Made by a program: the position numbers and the translations under genes. This document shows positions 37,779 through 47,135 of a stretch of 64,000 bases of DNA, piece by piece. Within the stretch, counting starts at the first letter, position 1; every line of letters begins with the position of its first letter. The notes beneath the pieces were generated by a model. It was not told the DNA's origin, did not search any database, and saw only the letters and a program-made list of their open reading frames with translations. The DNA is from Pseudomonas paraglycinae (GTDB lineage Bacteria; Pseudomonadota; Gammaproteobacteria; Pseudomonadales; Pseudomonadaceae): contig NZ_BQHR01000008.1 of the NCBI RefSeq assembly GCF_021601625.1, forward strand, positions 238,743 to 302,742, written 5' to 3'.

Positions 37779-40022
37779 TCAACGGTACTCCGCCCCCGGC
37801 AACGGCGGGTCGCGCCAGAAGCGACGTTGTTGACGCAACGACCGGGCCGGCTGAAACCGCCCCAGTTGCAGATGAATGGCGCCCTGCTCGGCGCTGTCAT
37901 GGATGTGTATGCCCTGTTTGCGGTAGCGGGCAATGACCGTCGGGTGCGGGTGGCCGAACGAATTGCCCTGCCCTCGGGAAATCAGCACGGCCTGTGGCTG
38001 CAAAGCCTTGAGCAAGGCCATCGATGAGGAACTGCGGCTGCCATGGTGCGGGGCTTGCAGCCACCGGGTTTGAACTGCCAGCGCGCTGTTGAGCAGGTCC
38101 CGTTCGGCGGCGCTGTCGATGTCGCCGGTCAGCAGCAACCGCTCACCGTTGGCTTCGATCTGCAACACGCAGGAACGCTGATTACTGTCGTGGGCGTCGG
38201 CCCATTGCCATAGATGAAAGGCAACGCCGTCCCACTGCCATTGCCGACCACTTTCACAGACCTCGGCATTCAGCGCTTCGGCCAGCCCCGGCGGATCGCC
38301 GCTGATGACCCGGCTGACCGGCAATCCTTTCGCTACGGCGAGTGCGCCACCCGCGTGATCGGCATCGGCATGGCTGAGCAGCATCAGGTCGAGGTGTTCC
38401 ACCCCCAGTTTGCGCAAGGCCGGCAGCACCACTCGCTCGCCGAGGTCGAAGTCGCCGAAACGCGGGCCGCTGTCGTACAGCAAGGTGTGATGCCGGGTGC
38501 GGATCAGAATCGCCAGGCCCTGGCCGACATCCAGTTGCCAGACATCGGCCACGCCTTCGGCCAGACGCTCCCGGGGCGGAAATGCCAGTACCAGCAGCAA
38601 TGGCCAGCCCAAAGGACGCAAGGGAACGCCTCGGGGGAGCAATAACAACAAAGCACCAAGACCTCCCAGCGCCCAGACCCACCACTCCATCGTCGTCGGC
38701 ACCCACGCTGGCCAACGCCCGGCAATCAGGGCCAGTGCCCGGAACAACCCGTCGATCAGTCCGCCGGCCAGCCACAGCAGACCTTCCCCGACATAAGGAA
38801 TCGGCAGCAGCAATGTGCCCAGCAACGCCGGCGGCAGCACCGCGAAACTGACCCACGGCACCGCGAGCAGATTGGCCAGTGGTCCGCTTAGGCTGATCGG
38901 CAGGCTCAGCGCCACCAGCACCGGGCACAAGCCGATCGCGATCAGCCACTGCGCGCGCGTCCAGGTCTGCCACCAGCGCCACGGCCCCAGACGGCCGCCG
39001 AAGGTGAAGATCAGCACGGCGACCGCGATAAAGGACAGCCACAACCCCGGACGCAGACTGGCCAGCGGATCCATCAACAACACGCCGTTGAAGGCCAGTA
39101 GCAACGGCCACCACGCACCGAGGTGGCGAAATCGCAATCGCCACAGCAGCACCAGCGCAACCATTACGCAGGCGCGCCGCACCGGTACATCGAACCCGGC
39201 CAGCAGGCCGTAACCCAGCGCCGCCGCGAACGCCAGACCGCACGCCCAAGGCAGCCAGGGCCAACGCAACGGCCAGATCCCGACCCGCGCCAACCCGGCG
39301 ACCAGCGCATACATCAACGCCGCCAACAGCCCGATATGCTGGCCGGAAATCACCAGCAGGTGCACGGTGCCGGTGTCCTGCAAAGTCTGCCAATCCTCGC
39401 GACTGAGTCCCGAACCATCACCGAGCACCAGCGCAGCCAAGGCTCCGTTACGTCCCTGGGCATCCACTGCAAGCAGGCGCTGGCGAATGCTGTCACGCCA
39501 GGCCCACTGCGCCGGCGCCAGGCGCTCGCCATCCTTCACCGTCCCGGTGGCGCCGATGCGCTGCGCCAGCAGCCAGGCTTCGTAATCAAACGCATCCGGA
39601 TTGAGCAGGCCACCGGGGCGCTTGAGCTTGACTGCCAGTCGCCAGCGTTCGCCACTTTTGACCTCAGGCCCGACGTACCACGCCAGACGCATCAGCGACG
39701 GCAGTTTCTCGTGACGCGAGCGCGCATCGGCCAGTTCGAAGCGCACGACGCCCTCGGCATTCTGCGGCAAGCCGACGACCCGCCCTTCCACCCAGCGCGT
39801 TTCGCCATCCAGCCTGGAAGGCAGTCGATCATTCAGCGCCATCTGCGCGCTGAAACCCGCCCATGTGAATCCAAGCAGCAAAAACGCCAGTGCATAGCTG
39901 CGAAACGGCAGCAGCATCAGCGCCACCCACGGCAACACCAGCAATAACCCGACCGGCGGCAAGGCCGGCAAAAAAACCGGAGCCAGCAGACCGACCGCCA
40001 GCGCCATCATCCCTGTGCGCAT
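37779..40022 (-). CDS. comEC: DNA internalization-related competence protein ComEC/Rec2
   Basis: Polytopic inner-membrane channel for single-stranded DNA during transformation, about 747 residues. It has an N-terminal OB-like soluble domain, a competence domain with many helices (ISGQHIGLLAALMYALVAGL), and a C-terminal metallo-beta-lactamase-like domain (LLSHADADHAGGALA, LLTGDIDSAAE, APHHGSRSSS). All domains are intact. I start at 40022 (MRTGMMALAVGLL), inside a hydrophobic N-terminus; an in-frame start at 40055 is possible. First gene of the operon that continues to murB; divergent from the DUF2062 gene. Confidence 0.93.
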   Translation of the reverse strand: MRTGMMALAVGLLAPVFLPALPPVGLLLVLPWVALMLLPFRSYALAFLLLGFTWAGFSAQMALNDRLPSRLDGETRWVEGRVVGLPQNAEGVVRFELADARSRHEKLPSLMRLAWYVGPEVKSGERWRLAVKLKRPGGLLNPDAFDYEAWLLAQRIGATGTVKDGERLAPAQWAWRDSIRQRLLAVDAQGRNGALAALVLGDGSGLSREDWQTLQDTGTVHLLVISGQHIGLLAALMYALVAGLARVGIWPLRWPWLPWACGLAFAAALGYGLLAGFDVPVRRACVMVALVLLWRLRFRHLGAWWPLLLAFNGVLLMDPLASLRPGLWLSFIAVAVLIFTFGGRLGPWRWWQTWTRAQWLIAIGLCPVLVALSLPISLSGPLANLLAVPWVSFAVLPPALLGTLLLPIPYVGEGLLWLAGGLIDGLFRALALIAGRWPAWVPTTMEWWVWALGGLGALLLLLPRGVPLRPLGWPLLLVLAFPPRERLAEGVADVWQLDVGQGLAILIRTRHHTLLYDSGPRFGDFDLGERVVLPALRKLGVEHLDLMLLSHADADHAGGALAVAKGLPVSRVISGDPPGLAEALNAEVCESGRQWQWDGVAFHLWQWADAHDSNQRSCVLQIEANGERLLLTGDIDSAAERDLLNSALAVQTRWLQAPHHGSRSSSSMALLKALQPQAVLISRGQGNSFGHPHPTVIARYRKQGIHIHDSAEQGAIHLQLGRFQPARSLRQQRRFWRDPPLPGAEYR

Positions 40023-40158
40023 AAGCCCGTCCTTGAGAGTCCCACCTTCAGGCATAGCGGCTGCGGGGCACGCGCGTCGTTATCAATTGTCACAAAGTCT
40101 GAATGGGCGGTTCATAGAATCCAGACATACTTGCCGCCTTAACCGACCGAGAAGCCTT

Positions 40159-40677
40159 ATGCCCCGGCGCTTATTCAAACGTTACATGCCCGACCCGACG
40201 AGCATCAGGGAACACAAATCCTTACGCTTTCTCGGAACGTTGCTGCATGACCCGAACCTCTGGCACCTCAACCGACACTCGGTGGCCCGGGCCATGGCCG
40301 TTGGCCTGTTCGCCGCGTTCCTGCCGATTCCCGCACAGATGCTGGTGGCCGCCGTCCTCGCGATCATGGTGCGCGGCAACATGCCGATTGCCGTCAGTCT
40401 GGTCTGGCTGACCAATCCGATCACCATGCCGGCGGTATTCTTCTGCACGTATCAGGCCGGGGCCTGGCTGATGGATGTGCCCGCCCGCACGCTCCCCGAC
40501 GAATTGACCTGGGAATGGATCAGCGGTGAGCTCTCGACCTTGTGGCAACCGTTCCTGCTGGGTTCGGTGGTGGTCGGGTTGGCACTGGGCGCCCTCGCCT
40601 ATTGTCTGGTGATGATGTACTGGCGCTGGTGGGTGGCCCGGCAATGGGCGCGGCGCAAGAAAAGACGTCAGGCGTGA
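40159..40677 (+). CDS. DUF2062 domain-containing membrane protein
   Basis: A 172-residue membrane protein starting MPRRLFKRYMPDPTSIREHK. It shows the family block FLGTLLHDPNLWHLNRHSVARAMAVGLFAAFLPIPAQM followed by NMPIAVSLVWLTNPITMPAVFF, and a final helix before a very basic tail (RKKRRQA). I chose this ATG because upstream in-frame codons have no family resemblance and overlap the comEC promoter region. Role unknown; monocistronic with its own terminator. Confidence 0.9.
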   Translation: MPRRLFKRYMPDPTSIREHKSLRFLGTLLHDPNLWHLNRHSVARAMAVGLFAAFLPIPAQMLVAAVLAIMVRGNMPIAVSLVWLTNPITMPAVFFCTYQAGAWLMDVPARTLPDELTWEWISGELSTLWQPFLLGSVVVGLALGALAYCLVMMYWRWWVARQWARRKKRRQA

Positions 40678-40681
40678 ATGC

Positions 40682-40712
40682 AAAACGGCCTCCACTGTGG
40701 GAGGCCGTTTTT
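40682..40712. terminator. Bidirectional terminator between DUF2062 and ABC-2 permease genes
   Basis: AAAACGGCCTCC-cactgt-GGGAGGCCGTTTTT; runs on both sides allow use by the two convergent genes. Confidence 0.9.
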
Positions 40713-40731
40713 CATTGCAGCATTGAAGGGA

Positions 40732-41511
40732 TCAGGTGCGCATGCCGCGCCCGCTCACCAGCAACCGCGAACAACCGATATACAGCACCACGGTCGCCAC
40801 CAGCATGAAGGTGATCGCGATGCCGATGCGAATGTCCGACACACCGAGGATGCCGTAACGGAAAGCGTTGACCATGTGCAGCACCGGGTTGGCCAGCGAC
40901 ACGGTCTGCCAGAACGGCGGCAGCAAGGTGATCGAATAGAACACGCCGCCCAGGTAGGTCAGCGGGGTCAGCACAAAGGTCGGGATGATCGAGATGTCAT
41001 CGAAGTTGCGCGCAAACACCGCGTTGATGAAGCCCAGCAGCGAGAAGATCGTCGCCGTCAGCACCACCACCAGCACCGTCACGCCAAGATGGTGTACCTG
41101 CAAATGGGTGAAGAACAGCGACAGGATCGTCACAATCACACCCACCATCAGGCCGCGCAGGACGCCACCAATGGTGTAACCGATCAGGATCGTGTGCGGC
41201 GACACCGGCGACACCATCAGCTCTTCGATGGAGCGCTGGAACTTGCTGCCGAAGAAGCTCGACACCACGTTGCCGTAGGAGTTGGTGATCACCGACATCA
41301 TGATCAGCCCCGGCACGATGTACTCCATGTAGGTGAAGCCACCCATATCGCCGATCTGCCGGCCGATCAGGTTACCGAAGATCACGAAGTACAGAACCAT
41401 GGTGATCGCCGGCGGCAGCAGAGTCTGCGGCCAGATCCGGGTGAAGCGTCTGACTTCGCGGTAAACGATGGTGTTGAGGGCAACGAGGTTGGGGCGCAGC
41501 TCGGAACTCAT
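40732..41511 (-). CDS. ABC-2 type transporter permease (YadH-like)
   Basis: A 259-residue permease with six predicted helices and the ABC-2 family blocks MVLYFVIFGNLIGRQIGDMGGFTYMEYIVPGLIMMSVI and TLPPFWQ-like LLPPFWQTVSLANPVLHMVNAFRYG. It pairs with the ATPase whose stop overlaps its start by 4 bp. This pair resembles E. coli YadGH, an exporter of unknown substrate. Confidence 0.92.
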   Translation of the reverse strand: MSSELRPNLVALNTIVYREVRRFTRIWPQTLLPPAITMVLYFVIFGNLIGRQIGDMGGFTYMEYIVPGLIMMSVITNSYGNVVSSFFGSKFQRSIEELMVSPVSPHTILIGYTIGGVLRGLMVGVIVTILSLFFTHLQVHHLGVTVLVVVLTATIFSLLGFINAVFARNFDDISIIPTFVLTPLTYLGGVFYSITLLPPFWQTVSLANPVLHMVNAFRYGILGVSDIRIGIAITFMLVATVVLYIGCSRLLVSGRGMRT

Positions 41512-42440
41512 ACCGCCACCTTCGACAGATTTTTCTCCACCAGGGACACGAACAGCTCCTCGAGGCGATTGGTTTTATTGCGCAGGCTCAGCACTTCGAT
41601 GTTCTGCAGGGCCAGTTGGCCGAACAGCGCAGTGATGCCCATGGACTTGTCGACCTGGACTTCCAGCGTATGAGCGTCTACCAGCCGGGCCGGATAGCCG
41701 ACCAGTTGCGGCGCAACCGCCAGATCACTCTTCAGGTCGAGCAGGAAAGTCTCCACATGCAGTTGGCCGAGCAGCTGACGCATGCTGGTGTTCTCGACGA
41801 TGGTGCCGTGGTCGATGATCCCGATGTTGCGGCACAGCTGCTCAGCCTCTTCCAGGTAGTGGGTGGTGAGGATGATAGTGATGCCTTTCTGGTTCAGTTC
41901 GGTGAGGAACGTCCACATCGAACGGCGCAGCTCGATATCCACCCCGGCGGTCGGTTCATCGAGGATCAGCAGACGCGGTTCATGCACCAGCGCCCGGGCG
42001 ATCATCAAGCGACGCTTCATGCCGCCGGACAGCGAACGCGACGGCACATCGCGTTTGTCCCACAGGCCGAGCTGGGTCAGGTACTGCTCGGCGCGTTCCT
42101 TGGCGATCTTCGCCGGAATGCCGTAGTAACCGGCCTGGGTCACGACGATGTCGAAGGTCTTTTCGAACTGGTTGAAGTTGAATTCCTGGGGCACCACGCC
42201 GATGGAGCGCTTGAGCGCCGCCGGGTTCTTGTCCAGGTCGTGGCCAAAGATATTCACCGTGCCGCTGGTCTTGTTGACCAGGGTCGAGAGAATGCCGATG
42301 GTCGTGGATTTGCCGGCGCCGTTGGGGCCGAGCAAGGCGAAGAAGTCACCTTCGGCGACGTCCAGATCGATACCACTCAAGGCCTGGAACCCGTTGCCGT
42401 AGGTTTTGGTTAGCTGCCGGATGGACAGAGCGGAACTCAT
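41508..42440 (-). CDS. ABC transporter ATP-binding protein (YadG-like)
   Basis: About 310 residues with Walker A LLGPNGAGKST, signature RSLSGGMKRRLMIARAL, Walker B LLILDEPTAGVD and the H-loop LTTHYLEEAEQLC. The C-terminal 70 residues are the usual extension of this exporter class. I set the start at 42440 (MSSALSIRQLTKTYGNG), the family N-terminus; a longer in-frame start would add about 35 residues of no resemblance. Confidence 0.93.
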   Translation of the reverse strand: MSSALSIRQLTKTYGNGFQALSGIDLDVAEGDFFALLGPNGAGKSTTIGILSTLVNKTSGTVNIFGHDLDKNPAALKRSIGVVPQEFNFNQFEKTFDIVVTQAGYYGIPAKIAKERAEQYLTQLGLWDKRDVPSRSLSGGMKRRLMIARALVHEPRLLILDEPTAGVDIELRRSMWTFLTELNQKGITIILTTHYLEEAEQLCRNIGIIDHGTIVENTSMRQLLGQLHVETFLLDLKSDLAVAPQLVGYPARLVDAHTLEVQVDKSMGITALFGQLALQNIEVLSLRNKTNRLEELFVSLVEKNLSKVAV

Positions 42441-42573
42441 ATCGGATTTACGCACCCAGTAAAGAAAAAAGGACTGATAAAAGGCCGGCGGCGAGGAAGA
42501 CAACCGCAGCGCTAGAGCGCAATGGTGCTTGCCGTCGCCGCACAAGTACAGTCAAGTGTGTCGATAGTAGGTA

Positions 42574-43197
42574 TTAAGTCAACGCGGTCATGACAGCTTT
42601 CTGATACGCCGGACGCTGCTTCAGCCGCGCATACCAGGCTTCAAGATTCGGCTGTGACGCGCGCTCGATCGGCATCTCGAACCAGGCATAAATGAAACTG
42701 CCGAGCGGGATATCGCCCATGCCGATTTCGTTGCCGGACAGATACGGCTGATCCTTCAGCGCCTCATCGGCCATCGCCAGCAAGCCGTCACATTCCTTGA
42801 TCGCCGCATGGATTGCCGGCCAGTCCTGCTTGTCTGCCGGGGTACGCAGAACGCCCCAGAACACCGTGCGAAACGGTCCTACAAAACTGGAAGTCGTCCA
42901 GTCCATCCATTTGTCAGCGGTAGCGCGGGTCTGCGGATCCGCCGGGTACCACGAAGTATCGGCTGCATGCTTTGCCAGCAGGTAACGCACAATGGCATTG
43001 GATTCCCACAGCACAAAACCGTCGTCCTGAATCACCGGCACCCGCCCGTTCGGGTTCATTGCCCGGTACTCCGGCGTGTCGACCACCCCAAACGCGCCAC
43101 CGGCATCAATGGCCTCGTAGGCCAGCCCGAGCTCTTCGGCAGCCCACAACGGCTTTCTGACATTCGACGAATTCTTGCGACCCCAGATCTTCAGCAT
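42574..43197 (-). CDS. Glutathione S-transferase family protein
   Basis: A 207-residue two-domain GST starting MLKIWGRKNSSNVRKPLW. The thioredoxin-like domain has the catalytic-type SSNVRK, the cis-Pro NGRVPVIQDDG, and the glutathione-binding WESNAIVRYL. The C-terminal helical domain includes YLSGNEIGMGDIPLGSFIYAW. ATG 43197 has AGAGGCGG upstream. Substrate unknown; no obvious operon partner. Confidence 0.9.
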   Translation of the reverse strand: MLKIWGRKNSSNVRKPLWAAEELGLAYEAIDAGGAFGVVDTPEYRAMNPNGRVPVIQDDGFVLWESNAIVRYLLAKHAADTSWYPADPQTRATADKWMDWTTSSFVGPFRTVFWGVLRTPADKQDWPAIHAAIKECDGLLAMADEALKDQPYLSGNEIGMGDIPLGSFIYAWFEMPIERASQPNLEAWYARLKQRPAYQKAVMTALT

Positions 43198-43240
43198 GAC
43201 CGCCTCTTTTCCAGTAAATGGGCAGGCAGCATACGCCGGA

Positions 43241-43900
43241 TCAGAGGCTGCCGACATCACCGCGCATGTCACCGGACAGTGGCGTCTGCTGATCGTTGAA
43301 CAGGTGCGGATAACATTTCTGCAGATGTTCGAAGAAAAAAGATTCCGGTACATCGGCGAACTGGCCGTGATCGACCAAGTACTCCATCAGCAGCGCACCA
43401 TCGCTGTTGTACGGGTGGAAAACGCTGTCGTTTACGCCATCGAATTCCAGCGGCGCAACGTTGAACATTTCGCAGAGTTTCTGGTTGAACGCGGGTGTGG
43501 CTTTCACCCAGCGATCATTGAGAAACAGCTCGGTATAACCATGCATGGCGAACACTTCGCTTCTCAGCAGTTCAAGCAGACGCGGCGTCGACAGATGATT
43601 TTTCACATCCGCCAGACCAATGCGTGCGGGGATCCCGCAATGGCGCGCGCAACCGGCGAGCAACGTGGCCTTGGGCACGCAATAACTTTCACCTGCCGCC
43701 AGCGCGTAGCTGCCGCGCAAGGTCAGCGGGTCGCGGCTGAAGGTGTACATGTTGTAGCGCACCGCCTCGCGCACGGCGTAATAAAGACTGATCGCCTGCG
43801 CGAGCGGATCGCGGCTGGCACCACGGTGCTGCTCGGCGAACTCCACCACCGAGGGGTGGTCACTATCGATGAAGCGGCCGGGGCTCAGATACTCGTGCAT
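43241..43900 (-). CDS. Transglutaminase-like domain protein
   Basis: A 219-residue cytosolic protein. The transglutaminase/cysteine-protease triad is visible: Cys in AAGESYCVPKATLLAGCAR (about residue 72), His in MHGYTELFLNDRWVKATPAFN, followed by an acidic residue in the next strand. I use ATG 43900 (MHEYLSPGRFIDSDHPSVVEF), preceded by CAGGAGAATGTC; longer in-frame starts lack a ribosome site. In bacteria such proteins are usually peptidases or amidases rather than crosslinking enzymes. Substrate unknown. Confidence 0.82.
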   Translation of the reverse strand: MHEYLSPGRFIDSDHPSVVEFAEQHRGASRDPLAQAISLYYAVREAVRYNMYTFSRDPLTLRGSYALAAGESYCVPKATLLAGCARHCGIPARIGLADVKNHLSTPRLLELLRSEVFAMHGYTELFLNDRWVKATPAFNQKLCEMFNVAPLEFDGVNDSVFHPYNSDGALLMEYLVDHGQFADVPESFFFEHLQKCYPHLFNDQQTPLSGDMRGDVGSL

Positions 43901-44148
43901 GACGACATTCTCCTGATTGAGCCCCGAGTCTAGCGAGAGGTTCAGCACAGAGATAACGACGTTTCGGCCAAACATGCACGCAAAGACGCGGAAGCGGCGA
44001 ACGATTTCCCACGCGTGTTGCCCACCGAACCTACAAAAGACATCCGGGGTTTCCCACGATTTCAATCACCTTGCTCTGACCGCCCCGTTTTGCAGATGCC
44101 GTCTAAGCTCTGGAGGGTCGGTTCGCCCTGGTTCACGGAGGATTAAAT

Positions 44149-46596
44149 ATGCTGTTGTTGTGGATACTGGTTCTGATCGTCGGCGTGGCGTATCTGGCAC
44201 ACCGGCGCATCGCCCCGCTGCCGGCACTGGGCATCGTTGCCGCTTACCTGTTGGCGATGGGAATTTTCAGCCACGCACCGGGCTGGTTGCTGCTGATTTT
44301 CTGGGTCGTGCTGGCCCTGGTGGCCGCCCCGCTGCTGTTGCCTGACCTGCGCCGCAAACACTTCACCGCGCCGCTGTTCAGCTGGTTCCAGAAAACCCTG
44401 CCTCCGATGTCGCAGACCGAACGCGACGCGATCGACGCCGGCACGGTGTGGTGGGACGGCGAACTGTTCAGCGGCCGTCCGGACTGGGACAAACTGCTGT
44501 CCTATCCCAAGGTGCAACTGAGCGAAGAAGAACAGGCATTCATCGACGGCCCGACCGAAGAACTCTGCGCGATGGTCACCGACTGGCAGATCGGTCAGTC
44601 GATGGATCTGCCGCCCGAAGCCTGGACTCACATCAAGGAACACGGTTTCTTCGCCCTGATCATTCCCAAGGAGTTCGGCGGCAAGGGTTTCTCCGCCTAC
44701 GCCCACTCCCAGGTGGCGATGAAACTGGCGACCCGCAGCGGCGACCTCGCCTCTACCGTGATGGTGCCCAACTCCCTCGGCCCGGCCGAACTGCTGCTGC
44801 ATTACGGCACCGACGAACAACGCAATCATTACCTGCCACGGCTGGCCCGGGGCGACGACATTCCTTGCTTTGCGCTGACTGGCCCGCTCGCGGGTTCAGA
44901 CGCGGGTGCGATGCCCGACACCGGGATCATCTGCAAAGGCGAATGGGAAGGTCAGGAAACTCTCGGCCTGCGCCTGAACTGGGAAAAACGCTACATCACC
45001 CTCGGCCCGGTCGCGACCTTGCTCGGCCTGGCCTTCAAGGCCTATGACCCGGATCACCTGCTCGGCGACAAGGAAGACCTGGGCATCAGCCTCGCGCTGA
45101 TCCCGACCGACACCCCCGGCGTGGAAATCGGTCGCCGCCACTTGCCGCTGGGCGCTGCGTTCATGAACGGCCCGAACTCCGGCAAGGACGTATTCATCCC
45201 GCTGGACTTCCTCATCGGCGGCCAGGACATGCTCGGCAAAGGCTGGATGATGCTGATGAACTGCCTGTCGGTCGGGCGCTCGATCTCGCTGCCGGCAGTG
45301 GGCACCGGCGCGGCCAAGTTCACCAGCCTGGTGACCGGGCAATACGCGCAGATCCGCGAGCAGTTCAACGTGCCGCTGTCTGCCTTCGAAGGCATTCAGG
45401 AAGCCATGGCGCGGATCGGCGGCAACGCCTGGATGATGGACGCTGCGCGGATGCTGACCGCCAATGCGGTGGACCTGGGCGAGAAGCCCTCGGTGCTGTC
45501 GGCGATCCTCAAATACCACCTCACCGAACGCGGTCGCGAGTGCATCAGCCACGCCATGGACGTGCATGGCGGCAAGGCGATCATCATGGGCCCGAACAAC
45601 TATCTGGGTCGCAGCTGGAACGGCGCGCCGATCTTCATCACCGTGGAAGGCGCCAACATTCTTTCGCGCAACCTGATGATCTTTGGTCAGGGCGCAATCC
45701 GCTGTCATCCGTTCGTGCTCAAGGAAATGGCCCTCGCCGGTCGCGAGGACAAGGATCAGGCGCTCAAGGAATTCGACGGCCTGCTGCTCAAGCACATCGG
45801 ATTTGCCGTGAGCAACGCCGCCAGCACGCTGGTGCTGAACCTCGGCTTCGGCCATTTCGAACATGCACCGGGAGACAAACTCAGCCAGGGTTATTTCCGC
45901 GCCCTCAACCGTCAGGCTGCCGCGTTTGCCATGCTCGCCGACCTGAGCATGATGCTGCTGGGCGGCGAACTGAAACGCCGCGAGCGTCTGTCGGCGCGTC
46001 TGGGTGATGTGCTGAGCAACCTGTATCTGGCCTCGGCGGCGCTCAAGCGTTATCACGACCTCGATTCCCCGGCGTACATGGAACCGCTGTTCCGATGGGC
46101 CATGGAAGAAAGCCTCGGCCAGTCGGAAAAAGCGCTGGATGAACTGCTGACCAACTTCCCGAACCGGGTCTTCGGCTGCCTGCTGCGAGTGATCGTGTTC
46201 CCGTTCGGCCGCCGTCACAAAGGCCCGTCGGACAGACTCGGTGCCGAAGTGGCTGCGGTCATCGGCCGGGCCAAGGGCGATCCGGCGCTGGAAGAACTGC
46301 TTGCCGGCTGCTATCGCCCGCAATCGGCCGACGATGCGGTCGGTGCGCTGCAGCACGCCTGCGATCAGTTGAACGCTGCGCAACCGCTGCACAAAAAACT
46401 GCACACCTCGCTCAAGAGCGGTCAGGTCAAACCGGTCGCCGGCGAACACGCCATCGATGCGGCACTGGAGGCCGGGGTATTGCAGGCCGTGGAAGCCCAG
46501 ACCCTGCGTGATGCCGAAGTGGCGCGGCGCAAGGTGATCGATGTCGATGATTTCGACAAGGAGCAACTGAAACCGGCGGACGGCAAAATCCGCTGA
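44149..46596 (+). CDS. FadE-type acyl-CoA dehydrogenase, membrane-anchored
   Basis: An 815-residue dehydrogenase for the first step of fatty-acid beta-oxidation. The N-terminus has two or three hydrophobic helices (MLLLWILVLIVGVAYLAH, LGIVAAYLLAMGIF, WLLLIFWVVLALVAAPLLL), as in E. coli FadE. The central part is an acyl-CoA dehydrogenase fold (IPKEFGGKGFSAYAHSQVAMKLATRSGDLAS; CFALTGPLAGSDAGAMPDTG; AMDVHGGKAIIMGPNNYLG), and the C-terminal about 280 residues are the FadE-specific DUF1974. ATG follows ACGGAGG. It corresponds to PA2815, one of several FadE paralogues in Pseudomonas, so chain-length preference is unknown. Confidence 0.93.
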   Translation: MLLLWILVLIVGVAYLAHRRIAPLPALGIVAAYLLAMGIFSHAPGWLLLIFWVVLALVAAPLLLPDLRRKHFTAPLFSWFQKTLPPMSQTERDAIDAGTVWWDGELFSGRPDWDKLLSYPKVQLSEEEQAFIDGPTEELCAMVTDWQIGQSMDLPPEAWTHIKEHGFFALIIPKEFGGKGFSAYAHSQVAMKLATRSGDLASTVMVPNSLGPAELLLHYGTDEQRNHYLPRLARGDDIPCFALTGPLAGSDAGAMPDTGIICKGEWEGQETLGLRLNWEKRYITLGPVATLLGLAFKAYDPDHLLGDKEDLGISLALIPTDTPGVEIGRRHLPLGAAFMNGPNSGKDVFIPLDFLIGGQDMLGKGWMMLMNCLSVGRSISLPAVGTGAAKFTSLVTGQYAQIREQFNVPLSAFEGIQEAMARIGGNAWMMDAARMLTANAVDLGEKPSVLSAILKYHLTERGRECISHAMDVHGGKAIIMGPNNYLGRSWNGAPIFITVEGANILSRNLMIFGQGAIRCHPFVLKEMALAGREDKDQALKEFDGLLLKHIGFAVSNAASTLVLNLGFGHFEHAPGDKLSQGYFRALNRQAAAFAMLADLSMMLLGGELKRRERLSARLGDVLSNLYLASAALKRYHDLDSPAYMEPLFRWAMEESLGQSEKALDELLTNFPNRVFGCLLRVIVFPFGRRHKGPSDRLGAEVAAVIGRAKGDPALEELLAGCYRPQSADDAVGALQHACDQLNAAQPLHKKLHTSLKSGQVKPVAGEHAIDAALEAGVLQAVEAQTLRDAEVARRKVIDVDDFDKEQLKPADGKIR

Positions 46597-46612
46597 TCCC
46601 TTCAATCAGTGA

Positions 46613-46651
46613 AAAACGGGCGCAGGGGCTTTATACTCCCGCGCCCGTTTT
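46613..46651 (+). terminator. Intrinsic terminator after the acyl-CoA dehydrogenase gene
   Basis: AAAACGGGCGC (46613-46623) pairs with GCGCCCGTTTT (46641-46651), followed by GCTC. The 17-nt loop contains TATACT (46632-46637), a possible -10 for the next gene, although no good -35 is visible. Confidence 0.7.
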
Positions 46652-46670
46652 GCTCTTGAGGACTTATCTC

Positions 46671-47078
46671 GTGTCCAACGTCGTTGCCGATCATCTGGTT
46701 TTGCTCGACCACCTGCGCAGTATCCTGGTCGCCGTAGGTGAGGCCGATCAGGTTCCCGAAGAAAGCCATGCCCTGTTCCTGGAGCGTTTCGATGAACTGC
46801 TGGCGTCACTGCCGATCGAGCCGATCGAAAGCCAATACCTGGGCCAGGACATCCTGACTCAAGTGATTACCCGTTACCCGCAAATTGCCCACCTGATCCC
46901 GCGGGATCTTCTGTGGTTCTTCGCCGGCGACTGCCTGCATTACCTGTCCGACGAAGAAATCGACATGTACCAGGCGCTGGAAGAACGCCGCTACGAAGCC
47001 GAACAGAACGATGAACCGTTCGACTGGAACCAGGAAAAACAGCTGCTGGCGATGTCCGCCCAGGACAGCAAGCACTGA
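46671..47078 (+). CDS. PA2817 family protein of unknown function
   Basis: A 135-residue acidic soluble protein starting at GTG 46671 ((M)SNVVADHLVLLDHLRSILVAVGE), with GAGG 9 bp upstream. It contains the family block YPQIAHLIPRDLLWFFAGDCLHYLSDEEIDMYQALEERR. It is conserved next to the fadE gene in Pseudomonas. No catalytic motif or membrane segment can be seen. Its own start codon lies only 20 bp after the fadE terminator, so read-through or an internal promoter must supply it. Confidence 0.85.
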   Translation: MSNVVADHLVLLDHLRSILVAVGEADQVPEESHALFLERFDELLASLPIEPIESQYLGQDILTQVITRYPQIAHLIPRDLLWFFAGDCLHYLSDEEIDMYQALEERRYEAEQNDEPFDWNQEKQLLAMSAQDSKH

Positions 47079-47084
47079 TTTTCG

Positions 47085-47135
47085 CCCGATAAAAAAGGCC
47101 CGCATGGTGATCCATGCGGGCCTTTTTTTATCGGG
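47085..47135. terminator. Bidirectional terminator before the LysR gene
   Basis: Very long hairpin: arms 47085-47108 and 47112-47135, with GGCCCGCATGG/CCATGCGGGCC at the core and A- and T-runs within the arms. It serves the PA2817-family gene and the convergent LysR gene. Confidence 0.92.

Noticed and set aside
44896-46605. A 569-codon minus-strand open frame
   Set aside because: Antisense to the FadE-type gene; composition of a shadow frame.
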